DNA from: Eleginops maclovinus
Taxonomy: Eukaryota > Chordata > Actinopteri > Perciformes > Eleginopidae
Direction: 5' to 3'
Assembly (NCBI RefSeq): GCF_036324505.1
Contig: NC_086368.1
Span: forward strand, 16,853,878-16,917,877
Length of the DNA: 64,000 nt
Positions 1 through 13,800 of this stretch are shown here, piece after piece. Below the pieces are notes generated by a model. That model did no database searches, was not told the DNA's origin, and saw only the letters and a list, made by a program, of their open reading frames with translations. How positions within the stretch are numbered: the stretch's first letter is position 1; the number at the start of each line of letters is the position of its first letter. Made by a program: the position numbers and the translations under genes.

Positions 1-881
1 AAGGACTTGGTAATTATCAACCTGATCCCCTGCATGCTCAATTGCATTAAGGGCATGTGTCAACCTGAAAATGTCTCAAACCAAAAGTTTTTAATTAACA
101 ATTGGATAAAATTTGAAGGAAAGTCAAGGAGGTGCTACTTTAGGTCTTATCGTGCCATAGAATAATCTATGTTATTTAAATTTGAGACATCACTTTTGTT
201 AGGTGTGAACTACATGACTTTGGGGCACAGACATAAATTATCTAATATATTTGTAATAGTTTCTGTGTGTCTGTGCACATCCTGGGAGCCTGTCTTGCTG
301 ACAGCTTGTCAGTCAGTGTTTATGATTAACTTCCTCAATATCCGAGACCTTATGTTGATCCTAATCATCCACCCCGACACTGACAAGTCAATTTTTCTTT
401 CCAATATGTAAGAATTTGCCTCAGGGTTTTTAGACACAGTTACGACACCTGAGACACTTATGGCAGCATTGGTGTGTGGCCACCTTTCACACCTTAGTTA
501 TAAATGTTATAATTGTCTTTTAATGCTCCAGGCTTATAATAAACTGGCAGTTGAGAGATGCATGTGGCTGCAGGTCCGAGTTAAGTGCAAAACGTAATTC
601 TCATTCAACAGTTATTTGTTTTGTCTTTACCGAAGTGTTTGATAACTGCTGCAAACCTGTTCGCCTGTAAATATGAGCATATGGAAGAGGCTGGTGTGGT
701 GGCTCAAACCACTGATTACAACACATTGTGTGTTTACTCAAGTAAAAAAGAATGATAATCTTATTGATATTTATATACAAAAGTAATGGGGTTATTTTTA
801 TATTTTGGTTCGGTCACTGATTACATTTCTTCATTTTAACAGAGTACATTTTTAAAGTGACCCTCCCAACCCTGGTCTTAC
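1..881. other. intron sequence, no exon seen
   Basis: This stretch lies downstream, in minus-strand terms, of coding exon 5 of the left SLC6 gene. It should be part of its intron 5. I looked on the minus strand for the next exon (the TM5 region beginning VVYFTATFP in family members) and did not find it, so the rest of the gene lies beyond the left edge. No repeat or other gene is evident. Confidence 0.5.
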
Positions 882-3800
882 CTTTCCTGTGGATCTCACT
901 CCCTTCCAGACGCAGAAGTAGCAGAGGGCCCAGGCCAGAAGAAGGTACAAAGCAAGGTCCTGCTGTATGTTTCCTAATGCATCTATGCCAGTGGATATAT
1001 TCAGCACTCGTCGACTGTAGGGACCAGGTTATTTTTAACAAATTAAGGGTAGCATTTCCACTACACTCATATTTAGTTCTCATAATTCTTTCCTATAGCG
1101 ATCCAAACCAACTGACCAAAAAGGTTAGAGGATAGAAATGGTAAACAGGTCCAATGTGCACACTCACCTTTTCAGTATGCTGATTAAAATACATTTGATA
1201 TGTTTTGAAATCACAAATGGGATGCAGTCACTTTATATTAGTCACATTTTTGATTTGACAAGTTAAAAAGTCCATTATGAAAGGTTTCATGATAGAGATC
1301 TTAGCAAACTACTTAAAAATGCAAGCTTGCATGTGCAATTAAAGGATCTTCACACCTTCAGTACACAGGAATTAGGAATTATTCTGGCTGATTAGATTTA
1401 TTTTGAAGGTGAATGTAAGGGAATCTTTGTTGGGAGTAAGGTGTTAACCGTCCCACCCTAACTCATGCTATGAAAAACATCAATAAATGAATTAAGGTTT
1501 CAAACAGTCCGTACATGTCTACAGTGTCCTGACTAAAGGTTTAATCAGCCAAAATAAAAAAAAGATTGAGTGTGTAAGTACTTTAATTTTAATGAGTCTA
1601 TATATAAATGTATATATATATATGTGGGTATACACACACACACATACACACACACACACACAAATTGACTTTGAATGGATCGTGAATACATTTATATTAC
1701 ATTTTAAAACATTTTAAAAGTTTTTTAAATGACTTGCAAAACCAACATTATTCAGGTTTGAACTTAAAAACTTACTGCCAAAACTCTAGTATAGATGATG
1801 ATGCATTCACAGGCGAAGTCCAGTTAGCAGTGATGTTATAGTTGTTCAATACCAAACAAGAATCTAAAATATATCAAAGTATTTGTTAAACACAGACTGA
1901 AAATGCTTGTAGAATAACTCTAAAACAGTAACCAGTTTTGAAAACTAAATATGATCATAGCAAGTGCTTTATGTGTGCAAGTTAATGCTTGAAAAAAAAT
2001 CATTTTTTTACCTGTATTCCATGTGTTATTGCATGTGGCCCATGGCAGCTCATCAGTGAATGAGGCGAAAAGGTAGAGAAAAGCCCAGGCTAAAATCACA
2101 ATGTAGCTGATACAGCCATAGAAAATTATCATTTGGCTGGCGTATCCAATGCCTGGAAACAAATGAAAAATGTGAACAACAATGCTTTGCGGTAGTATTT
2201 CTGCCTTGACCTGTTTAATTCCTCACCTTCCAACAAAGGACAGACCTTTCTCCAGCACATGATTCCTCCCTGGCTGGTGTACTGGCCCAGTGATACCTCC
2301 AGTATGAACAGAGGAATACCACAGGCCACAAGGAACAGGATGTAAGGAATGAAGAAGGCACCTGCATGCATAAATAAAGCATTGTTAACATGGTATAGCA
2401 CGCATACAAATCACATTCTTTTTCACATTTCTGATACTCTGATATTTGACTTTCTCTATAAATTGATGCAAGCAACTGTTCTTTTCCCTTTTAAATGCAC
2501 AATGGGAAATGTTAAGTCACTATTGGGCTCTAAATCAAAACATGACAGGGTGATGGTGGAGTTGTGAAGTAGTGTGAGATCAAGGGGTTGTTGCACAAAA
2601 ACTAAATGAAGCAGTAAAATGAATTAAACAAGTAATCAAATAAATATGCCATCCACTCTGCTGTGTCTATTTATTGCTTGGATTGGTGCGGCTTGATTTT
2701 AGCTAGTTTGCAAATTTGTGTCAGCGTTGAATGTGTATTGTTCTGGTTATCTTAGATGTGTGAGTATCATCCATCAACTGACAGTAGCTGGCAACATATA
2801 TTGCAGTTGACTGTCTGTCTGTATAGGTGTTGGGTGCTTACATATTGAAGGTTTGAGCCACAGATCTGTATAGTGAGAGATTTAGCGCAATACAAGAAAC
2901 ACATTAAAAATCTATTTTGAAACCAGATCTAAAGGCCAGGAGGGGTTGCAATATTTAAAATATATATAGATAGGATCATGACCTTTAACTGAACACTCGC
3001 AGAGACCTGAAAGTCGTTGACAAACCAGTAAAAGGATTAATGGAAGAAATAGGAAAATATAGTAAATAACATTAGCTGGTATTGTTTGCATTTAACCTAA
3101 CCAGACTGCAGAGTAGAAAACCAAATATTAGAAAATCAGCTTTATTTATCTTTAAGACAGCTTCTTAAAAAAATAGAAACATGTTAAAAATAATATATTG
3201 CTAAGTCAGTGCTTAGCTGTCCTCCCCATCTCTATGCTTTTAGTGAAATCAAGTGTTAATATAAATATCATGTATTTCTTGTCTTGTAACATTTAACTCA
3301 AAGGTTAATAAAGTTTCTCATTATGTTCCATTTGTTGCCAGAGAAGTTAGTAACAACCAATGATAAAAGAAATTCAGCCTTCAGGAAAACCCTGTTATTG
3401 TTTGTTTTTTTAACTGTAAATGCTTTTGATTATTTGATCAGTCTGCACAAAAAGTGCAGTGGTATCAGAGAGTGAGACAAAAGCAAATGCAGATCCAGCA
3501 GTTCTGATTGTACAAAAAGGTCATAAAAAAAGACTCTTCACACATGGCAGTGAGTTCATCTTAATAATGGACGAAACCTTTTACAGTATCACAATATTTG
3601 TAATGATAATCCCTGTATCACCTTATGATATGCATACAGGTACACACGTTTTGAGTTTGACATAGTCAGAAATTATTATTTAAAGTTTGCCAGAGTGGTC
3701 TTAAAACCATCCCTTTAAAATTAAACTTCTTGGTAGGGTTTCTCCACAGTAAAATGTGTTCGACAGAAGCAACGCACAGATTTACCTGGAACATCACTAT

Positions 3801-4864
3801 CAGTAGTGTATTGTCCCCCCTAAATAAACAAATTACTTGAATGAATGAATTCAAAACACTTGCTTTCCCATCATGTTCATGAAAGGAACCAGGGGATGAT
3901 GGTGTTTTGTAGGTACAGTAACTGAAGAAGGGATTCAGCCAAGAATTTCAATCTGCTCTTTAAACTAACAAAGGCGGTAGGCTATTATCAAAGCCTCTCA
4001 TAACCTGTCAAATCCTTAATCATCAGATGTGAATCAGAGGGAGACAGACGGAAAAATGAAAATAATCTATATTGCTTAGCCTTCAGGGTATAGGCGTCTG
4101 ATACAGGGAAAAAAACTGAGTTTGTGTAAACTTAATAATGATAATACAATTTATTGATAGAACGTGTTTCAAGATACAGAAAGACACAGCATAAGAAATA
4201 ATAAAAACATTAAAACTAATAATTAAACATTAATACTCTAACATAAGGCTGTCAACATATGCGGTTTTCACTACAAATGAATCATTGCCAACATAATTAA
4301 CATTTATATCATGATGTCTTTAAAACAATTAAAAACATTTCATTAATGCTAACACTCAAAATCCTCCTCTGCTTTTTTTATTATGTGTTTTATTCTCAAA
4401 ACACAAGAGCAGGGAGTTGGAGCGAGTTCCTTTGCATAACCGTAGTTACAGTTTTAGTTGCACAATAATACATCAATTTATGAATGTCAATAAATGTATT
4501 TTATTTGAGGGTTGTCATCGATACCTGTACACGGCAAGAACCCTTGTGTAAACCGTACCATGATAATGTTATTCTGTAGTTTTTATACAAAAAATAATTC
4601 TGAAATTCTGTAACTATACTGCACTTTTGAAATCTGAGCTTGGGGTTCTAATAGTAAATTGAGAGAGGGTATTAAACAGGAATACTCACCACCACCATTT
4701 TTGTAGCACAGATATGGAAATCTCCACACATTTCCCAGTCCAATAATAGCACCAGCCACCGACAGAATGAACTCTTTTTTGCTGCCCCATTTGCCACGCT
4801 CTGTGACTTTTTGTGAAGAAACCTTAGGAGGGAGATGACAAAACCTGCCCAGAAAGTCTGCCAT
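882..4864 (-). CDS. SLC6 GABA/betaine/taurine-type transporter, 5' half (cut by left window edge)
   Basis: N-terminal part of a Na+/Cl- dependent plasma-membrane transporter. Five minus-strand exons join in frame: 4690-4864, 2227-2361, 2012-2152, 1776-1863, 882-1014. They cover TM1 ([20 protein letters not shown]), TM2 with the GQYTSQGG motif, TM3, the large extracellular loop and TM4 up to WKGVRSTGK. The loop carries several N-x-S/T sites (NNT, NIT, NWT, NAS). Exon lengths 135, 141 and 133 and all phases equal those of the complete gene at 10811-26313, so the two are tandem duplicates. The usual GAT2/BGT1 motif GEIIGLGN reads GAIIGLGN here, and the TM3 tyrosine pair reads SY. The start was placed at 4864, just after an acceptor-like CAG; an in-frame ATG at 4999 would add 45 residues. 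Family is certain, substrate is not; slc6a13-like or the fish-specific slc6a22 group are candidates. Confidence 0.88.
1595..1663. repeat. (TA)n/(CA)n microsatellite
   Basis: Alternating TA and CA dinucleotides with small interruptions, inside intron 4 of the left SLC6 gene. Confidence 0.85.
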
Positions 4865-5759
4865 ACTGCTGAGCCAGTAAAAGTCTAAGGAGAAGAGTGG
4901 CAAAAGTTCTTGGGATTTTGGATAGACTGCTTTTGGAATGTCTGATGCCGACGAATATGGGGCTGGATATGTATTTGGACTCCAAGATGTTCTTACCACA
5001 AGGGGGACCTCTAGATATGAAGCAAAAGTTTGCCTCTTACAAAAGCACCATGCTCTTCATGGACAAAGAGGAGAGTTATATATTAGGTGTGACTAATCCT
5101 ATTTGGACATGGTATTGAAGGCTTTGAAAGCGAGACTGAACACCAGAGGATGAATTTTTTTTTTCCTGAAGCAAAACTGACTTGAAGGCACTCAAGAATA
5201 CAGATTAGCTTGTTAACCTGTCAAATCAATCAATGTGTAATATTGTGATCGGACAAAATATGTCATAACAGGAATTCTACATTAGCACTTTTTTATTTTT
5301 TGAGCACGTGTATTTTGCTTTCTAACTGCTACTCCTCTTTTAACCTGAGCTAAAGTCCATGTGCCAAGTTGTCTTTTGGTACTATACTTTTAATAGTAGT
5401 TTCATATTTATATTATATAACAACATGTTAAAGCAAAAATGTGATGTGAGAATCAGTCATGGCACAGTAAGCACAAACATACTAAAAACATAAAATTCAA
5501 CTTTTTACAGTATGTGATACGTCATAAAGAGTCATGCATAATCACTCCACCAGGTGCGATACAAAACAACGTTGAGTGAATCTTGGTCCAGATTGCTCAA
5601 TAAGAATAATTGTTTCATTTATCCACCACTTTTTAGCCATAAAAACAAAATCCTCTTTGGTAAGGAAATCCAAAAGCAATTTTAGGAACCATTGTGAAGG
5701 GTGATATGTTAAGTGTTCAAATTCCATGCAAAACTGCCATTAAATGCTTTTTTTAAAAC

Positions 5760-5940
5760 CTTTAAGATCTGGAGATTTTCTGCTGAATACATTTTTCTTT
5801 CAGACTGACAGGTCAAGACATTTAAAGAAATCACTTTGGACTCTAAGAAACCAGGGAGGATTTAAAACAAATATTTTGTTGATCAAATGATCCATTAATA
5901 CAAACACCCCTAATCCTGTGTTTGCTTAAAAGTATTACAG
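5760..5940. repeat. dispersed repeat, copy 1
   Basis: Bases 5814-5839 match 55750-55775 at 25 of 26 positions, with weaker similarity for about another 80 bp. The boundaries are guesses and the family is not recognised. Confidence 0.4.
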
Positions 5941-6158
5941 TGTTTTATTAATTAACCCTAAAAAAGTATGTAATTGTTATTGAATTGCCTTAAAAACAAT
6001 ATTTTAAAATTCTTGTATTTATTGTACATGTATTTCATTATACAAATATTTTTACAAATCACATCAGGACAGTTGCAACAAGAACGCTCATTTTGAATTT
6101 GAGTTGTCTGTAACGCACAAGGGGAAATACTTTATAAATAAAACAAGAGGGAAGATAC

Positions 6159-6279
<121 letters not shown>

Positions 6280-7138
6280 AAGAGTGTACTCTGATCCTTA
6301 GTGGAAATGTGCTACAGAGGTTTGAGTTCTGCAGAGGCTCTATCACCTTTCGTTTTTGTTATTTTTTCCATTGGGTTTTAGAGTACTAATACTTAGGAAT
6401 ATCTACAAGGCCCTCATCTTGACTCAACCCCCAGTCACCAATGGCCGCCTTACAGAAAGCATGCCAAGTGTGAAGGTCTCTTGGGGCCTCTTAAAATGCC
6501 AAACAGTAACAAAGCACAAATCTCACATTCCTTCTTTAGGTTAAGTTGCTTTTAATGCACAAGTACTGAAGTTCAAGGTGGCTAAGTGGCCTGTCATTCA
6601 TCCTTATTGCTATGCCCAAGGCAAAAAAAGTTATTGCATTTACTCACACATTAATTCATTCTGCAGTAGTTAACAGTATGGCATGTTTGATGATATCACT
6701 TACATTACAAAACGTTTGAACATTTCCGTTATCCAGGTGTTAACTGTGTGTTGTTTTAGCCCTGTTACTGTTTTTCAGATATTACTTTGCTGTTTTTTGT
6801 GTGAATAACTTTGTATTTAGCCATTAACATATTTTCCTCTCTGTATATAAACGTACCCATGCTTGCCCATTGTAAATTAGCTGTTTATCAGTTGCCCTAA
6901 GCAAAAAACAGTTCTGGCTTTCAACATCCTCCAAGATTATTTCGATGCAGCTCAGTATTTTAATGAGACGGCAGGGGGCAAGTCAAGCCTTTGGTCTCTC
7001 CTTTCAGTGCAGAGGGAAACCTCCAGCCACCTCTATAGTCTGCCGGTTGTCACTGTGGGCTTTTCAGCTTTCAGTCTTCTCAGCCAAAACTTTGAATGCC
7101 CTTTCTCACATGCACTGCAACCCTGAAATTGACTAGAC

Positions 7139-8555
7139 CAGTGGTTTCCTGACCCCTTTCCCCTTAAGGGACACCATTGGGTAAACTTACGACCCCCCCA
7201 TTAGGTGAATTTTTTTATTTTATATTCAATGCATAACAAAAACAGTACAGAATAACTGGTAAACTGTATTGTTAACCCAAGCACTGAATGCAATAATCAG
7301 AGGAAGTTTGCAGTGAGGTTCAGGTGAATTTAACTATTTGTGATTATTGCAGATTACTTTTCCTGTTGATTTTAGTAATCTTTCATATGCTCTTGTGTTT
7401 GTTTTATTATTTTAACAGTCCATCACACTTTAAAGGTTTTATCTTCATAACACTTGACCATTGATTTATTAAGTTTTAACTGCATACTTTTCTAATGCAG
7501 AATGAGGCTGTTTTGCAGAGAGGGAAGGATCTGAGAGAACAGCAGCTTGTGTTCAGGTCCAGGTTGTTTGACATCTACCCGGCGAGATTTCCAAAAAAGG
7601 TCTCTTAAACCAAAAGGCATTGGTACGCCTGTAAAGCATTGTCTGGAGAGACAAAGCGATGCAGGAATTTCCGTCGATAAAGACCAACTTTGAAATCTTC
7701 AGACAAACTTGAGGCCCCCGCCTAGTCCAAAATGACTATGCCTATTTCCAGTGGGGAAAAGTGTGACAAGGCTATCTCTAGTTGCGTGCTACACACCACG
7801 ATTCTCCAGACAATATCTTGATTTTTGATCATGAAAGGACAGTGTGCAGTTTTGGTGATGTCTTTGACGGCCTTTGCCTCGTATGAGGTCATCTTTCAAA
7901 CTACTTCGGCTTGCATTCATAAAGTTTTAGAACCATGTCTGAGAACTACAGTGGCCTTCAGATAATGAAAAAGGTCCTCTCTAAATCCAGTTTAGTTTGT
8001 TGGTTTAGGTGCAACATGACTCTGCGAAAGAGGACAACCTTCCTATATAGATATGTTGGGACCATTCTCAGGTAAAAAAAACAAAAACACAATTACTCTT
8101 AGTTTTAGATTATGTTACATTGAATTTTAGTTATGGCTATTAACTTCCATTTCTGCAGGAAGAACACCATAAATACTAGTTATCAGAGAAACTCTGATTT
8201 TTAACATGAAACTTACTTTTTAGCGGTTACAATCTGCTAAAACATGCTCGAACATATGGTTCCCAGTCAAATTCTCTTGCACAACAAACAATGAATTTAA
8301 CTTAAAGAGCCGAGCAATGAAAAACTCCCATGAACCCAAACTTCTTCACCATGGACGTCTTTTGTCTCTGCTTTTGATTGAGAGATCTCTAGTGCATTAT
8401 TTCCCAGACTGGGGGTCTAACCCCCTTTCAGGGTAACCCGAAATGCACAGGGGAATAGAATATTAACATATGAAATATCTAATGAAGTCAGGGGTCGTCA
8501 CTTCGCTAAAAGATAGAAAAAAGGGATTCCTTAAGAACAATGTTTGGAACCACTG
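7139..8555. mobile_element. degenerate hAT-like DNA transposon or MITE remnants
   Basis: The left end begins CAGTGGTTTCC and the right end closes with GGAACCACTG, resembling hAT-type terminal repeats. A second similar start lies near 8392 (TTTCCCAGACTGGGGGTC), followed by inverted C/G runs, so a short 160-bp MITE at about 8392-8555 is an alternative. No clean 8-bp target duplication was found for either boundary and there is no transposase. Confidence 0.3.
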
Positions 8556-10810
8556 CTCTTTGTGGCTTAAAATGACATCATTGTGAGTTTAAGTAAGAAA
8601 TGATACAACACTATACAAATAGAAATAGAATATAAAAGTGAAGTAAAATGCATAGTATTTTCAGTGATATATACTGGAGTAGCATAAAATGGAAACATTT
8701 GAATAAATGTACTCAATTATTTTTTTGCCATAGTCTATCATGTTATTATTAAAACTATATTTCACTATATAATTAAGAGATGTTGTATAAGCTTTTGTGT
8801 TTTTAAAAGGAGGGGATTCACAAGGACGTGAGTTAAGTTTTTTCAAGTTGCTACTGTGCACAGTAAAAGAAAAAGTAACTACTTCTTGCCCAGAACAATA
8901 CACAATAAAAACGATATGAATTTAAATATGAAAAGTGTGCAAATACAATGGAAATTATTTCAGAATCTGCAAAATATGCAATTTATTGATTTCTCATAGC
9001 ATGGATATGATTTTACAGAAACATTTTTACATTTTTTATACAAAGTCAACCTGAAAAAGTACAAAATGTCTGTGATTAACTTGTGTTTGGAAATACAACT
9101 TAGATTCGAACTCTATCAAAAATAGACATTAATTATTAAATTTAAACTTCAGGTGCAACATGGTTACAACATTTTAGACTTCATGTCTCATTCATGTCCT
9201 AAATTGCCGTAACAGATATTTTGTCTGAGCATATTGGTACTTAAACAGCTGTAGTTGCTGATCATCAGTCTATACTTATAATGAGAATCATATAAAATAA
9301 TAAATGTTAAAAGTTTATAGTGGAATAAAGACTTATGATTGTTTATTTATTGTTTGTTACATGTTTATTTAAGTTGAAAACAACAGAAATATCATTAACA
9401 TTAATAAAAAAAACTACAATGGGGTCCCAAAGTGTGACTACCAAAGATTGTGCATGTATGACAGTGAGGTATATCTTAATGTCTAGTTTACAGAAAACTA
9501 ATTGAAGACATTTTTCAAATATTGGTCCAATAATACATTTTCTGTGAGCAAGAGGAGGGTTCCGGAAATATTTCCCCATATTTAAAATGTTTTCTTATTT
9601 GTTTATGATAATTAAGATAGGCACAATGAACTCTGGGAATGTAATTATACTTTAAAGTATTCAAGTTTAATTCATGATATGTGTTTTTCTTCGAGCCAGG
9701 TATGGCCAATTACTCAAAGTGCTACAGCTCCCATGAGCCATGGAGAAGAAGCCAGACCATCATAACTTACAGTTCACACAGCTTTTTGTTGCAATCATGG
9801 TAAAACAATGTTGAATTTATCTGAAATCTTAAAGAAAAGCTGTATAAATGTCGGTGTTCTAAGGGACAGGCTGATGTCGTGATGGATTGACAGCATGTCG
9901 AGGATTAATTCATATGTATATCCTTTGTTCAAATATTCCCTTAAGATTTCCATCTCTTCTTCCATTCTTTTCAACTCAGTTTAAAATGTGTAACGACACA
10001 GCTGAGTACTACCAAACAGGAAAGATGCAGCGCTGTCAAACCACCAATCAAAGCAGTTTTTCTCTGACTGGCTCTGTCCAATTACAAACAGTAAGTGTTA
10101 TCCCTAAAGGAATACCCTTTCCGTAATTTTTGAAATGTTGTAGTGTTTTTTTGGAATGTCGCTGTGTCGTATGTGATGTGTGTGGTGGGTGTTACACAGT
10201 AAAGCAAAATGCAGACTGAACTGTGAAGAAGTTTGTTTCTTGGTCTATGCTTATGGTCCCCACTGAATTGTCATAATGATATACAGATGAATAAACATAA
10301 CAGCATAAAAATATAGAACATAAAGCTAAAAGAGTCCGAAAATAAAAAGGCAAACCATTTCAAACATACGTGTGTAAATATATAAAAAACTATCAAATAA
10401 TAAAAAGGCAACATTTTCCATGTACATTCATTCTGTATAAAGGCTTTCTGCATTGTCTGAATATAACAGCTGCCACTACCTTTGGAGAAAAATGTGTGGC
10501 AACAGTGCATGTTAATGGGCAGTGATAATCAAGATTGGCATCTCTTGATCCTCTATGGCATACTGAAACATGAAAATAATGACGTAATCAGACACATTAT
10601 TAGATAATGGAAAACTAAAAACTCTTTTCAATATTGTATATTACAATGTAGGTCTACAGTACAGACATTTTACAGTAAAACAAGACTTGGTGCTTATTGT
10701 GCAGGAAATAGCTGGACGTGTTCAGAATGTATTGCTCATCATAATTGTCTTTAAAATAGCTTGTGAAAACAGAATATCACATTAAAGACATCGTCAAATA
10801 TGTTCATTTC

Positions 10811-13800
10811 TCACATTTGCATTTCCATCTCTGCTCCACCACCTGCTTTGTACTCATTGGCAGTAGATGTGAGATCATTGTCTGGGTTCAAGGGGCATTG
10901 CTCGGGTTGCTTTGCTGTGCTGTGTGTCTTGATTTCAGGGCGGCAAAGCTGCCTGAGGTTCTGTAGAGACAATCAAAAGTCCACATAAGACAAAATGTTA
11001 ACGTAGGTTTCCCAGATACGAGTCAGCAGAAACATGTGAAGAGAAGATGGGAATAAACAACACAAACAGCATAACGTGCTTCTTCCTATGTGATAAAGTA
11101 TTGCTTCATTCCTCTGTTACATATTGTTAAAAAATGATATAGCAAAAGTTTAACACATGGTTTGAAATATTCCTATATTGAACTGGATGCCCTACGTTCT
11201 TCACAGGCTTGCTCCTTTTGTCCCTTAAGGGAAGAGTTGCATTACTTATTGCATGTTAACACAGTAGAGGCAGTTTGAACTATATGATTACCTCAGTCAA
11301 CTGACCTGGCTGAACGAGTTTAATTTAGCCATAGCTCCTAACTTGTTGGGGCCATACCCACATGGCCCCAACAAATCAGGACTTGATTTGCATTTATGTG
11401 CATATATTTGTTGCAGCCTGTTGCTGGATGATGTTGCAATGAATTTTTGGAAAGAGGTTGGGTTTAACTTACATTGGTACACTGAGAAGAATGAAGATGG
11501 CTGAAGCTTTTGACAATAATCCTTAAACTATAAATAAAGTACTCTGAACGAGTGCTAGTACCAGTTCAAAATTGTTTTTTAATGGTTTTCTAAGAGTAAA
11601 AAAAAAAAGTTTAGCCTCTCAAAAAGGTTTTGATGCCTTTCTCCATCTTACATGATGGTAAGCCAAACACACAATCTGAATATCTGTTTGTAGGAGCCAA
11701 AATACTTATTTGTATTATTATCGTATATTAACTACGTTTAATTCCTATTGGTTATCACTGCCGGCAATTGTCACATGGGTGTGGTTTATTGTATTTAGGT
11801 CCCATGTTGGATGTCGGTTTTGTGGATGACAGAGGAGAGAAGGTGAATTAGCCAGGACACTTTCTGTTGACCGTGTTGTGCTGAGTAATACATTGTTTGA
11901 TTTGTTTGTTTATTACACACCATGTACTCAAACTGACTATGGACTCTTCTATGGAGCGAGTCACAGCGAAAAACAACTTTTATAACTCATAGGGAGTTTT
12001 TGCCGCTACACTGTTTGTTGAATATTGTAGGGTATTTTCACTTTTCCCAAACTTCTGACGCTTTTTTTAATCATAAAAATAGTTGTTATTATCAACAGAC
12101 TTAAAGTACATGTCCAATGAAATGATGGCAATACAATTCAAGCCTAAATGCAGCACTCAGACACGCTAAAACATGCAACGAGAGCCAAATTCTAAAAGCC
12201 TGGCCTCTCATTTCTAACTTCTCACACTTACAGCTGCCTTTAGTGTCAAGTGAAGTATTTGTGTTGGTACATGCATGCAGCTGCAGCTACTTGACATGAT
12301 TGCTTGAGGGCCTTGTTGATGTACTGCTGCTTTTTGGGAGAGTTATTAACCATAAAACTGATTTCAAGACTTAGAAGGACAGTTCCTGATATTGGAACAA
12401 GTAATACATTTATTATATGTATTAGTCTTCTATCGAAATAGAGAAGTTCAACAATAACATGTTTTAAATACTTTTAAAACCTAGTTAGGTGACCTCACAA
12501 TCGTATACCTTCCTCATTCTCGGACAAAGTCTAAGTAATTATGATATGTAAGAATTAAAGCAATAATGAAACACAGACCAGTTAAAAAGTTAAAACCATC
12601 ACAAATGATATCTTACAGCTGAAAACATTTTGTTTACATTTTTATACCCACAGATAAAAAAATGTATAATCTGATTTTATATCGTAATTTTCACATTAGG
12701 GCTGAGACTGCTCGGTATTAACTGTTTGGTTCTATGAAATAAACCCCAGAAAAATGGGGAAAAGGCTACTTATTATTTTTGAGAGGCTAAATTTAAACAC
12801 TTAAAATGGTAAAAGTTCGCAATTCATTTTCTGTTGGTGGAAAAAATGTAAGCCCTTGATAACATGAGACATGGTGATTGTGATAATATTTTTTCTCCCT
12901 CTGCTGAGAACATACCTGCCCTATTGTCCCTTTCATCTGCACAACTTTGAAGAAGATCCACAGAGGAACCAGGAGAACGCAGAACAGTCCGAGGGACCAG
13001 CCCAGAGCATAAGCCCAGCTTGGGTAGATGTAGGTTTTGTTGAATTTGAGAGGCTTGTATTTCACCAGTGAAAAGATGAAGGTACCCTGACACGATCAAA
13101 ATAAAACAATTCGATTCATATTATTATTTTTATACAGTTTCAGTACAATTTTAAACTTTTGCTTCGACAGTGATGTGCAGTTTATCAAACACTTTCTCAT
13201 CTACAATGTAATGTTTATTGCACACACATGGAAGTGTTCTCCATAAACAAAACACACATATGAATCATTTGCAGGTCAATGGATTCTTTTAATTAGCACT
13301 ATATGTCTGAAACTATTTGCACTGCTTTGTCCACATACGATTTATGTTCTTTCAGTCTGTGCAGGTTTGGGCTAGCAATGCACAATATTTTGTATTCTTA
13401 ATGTTGTAAAAAAAAAACATAAAGAAAACATTTTTGGGAAGAAAGCATTGTCTGACTTCAACTCACTTCTCGCTGTTAATTGCTACAACCATTAACTTAA
13501 AGAAATTGTAAGGTTTGTTAGACTTTATTTATTTGAAAAAATGCATACTACCATAAAGAAGAATTTGTTCTGCATGTCAAATTATGTCTCCAATGTTGTT
13601 TGGCAGCTAAGGTAAACAACCTGATGTTATTTCCCAATGTGTTATGAATATATATGCTACACTGCTGAGGGTTCAATTATGTGCATACAGCATAAGAAAC
13701 ATCACCTTTCCCTATCAGTCATGTTTTCTTCTTTTATGAGGAGGGAAATCTTGACTTGAAATGTCTGACTTCTGTTTCATTTAAGTGAAACTTTGTAACT

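Noticed and set aside
7139..8555. A well-bounded hAT transposon
   Set aside because: Terminal sequences are suggestive but the 8-bp flanks (GACTAGAC and CTCTTTGT) do not match, and the alternative inner start also lacks a convincing duplication. Kept only as a low-confidence remnant.
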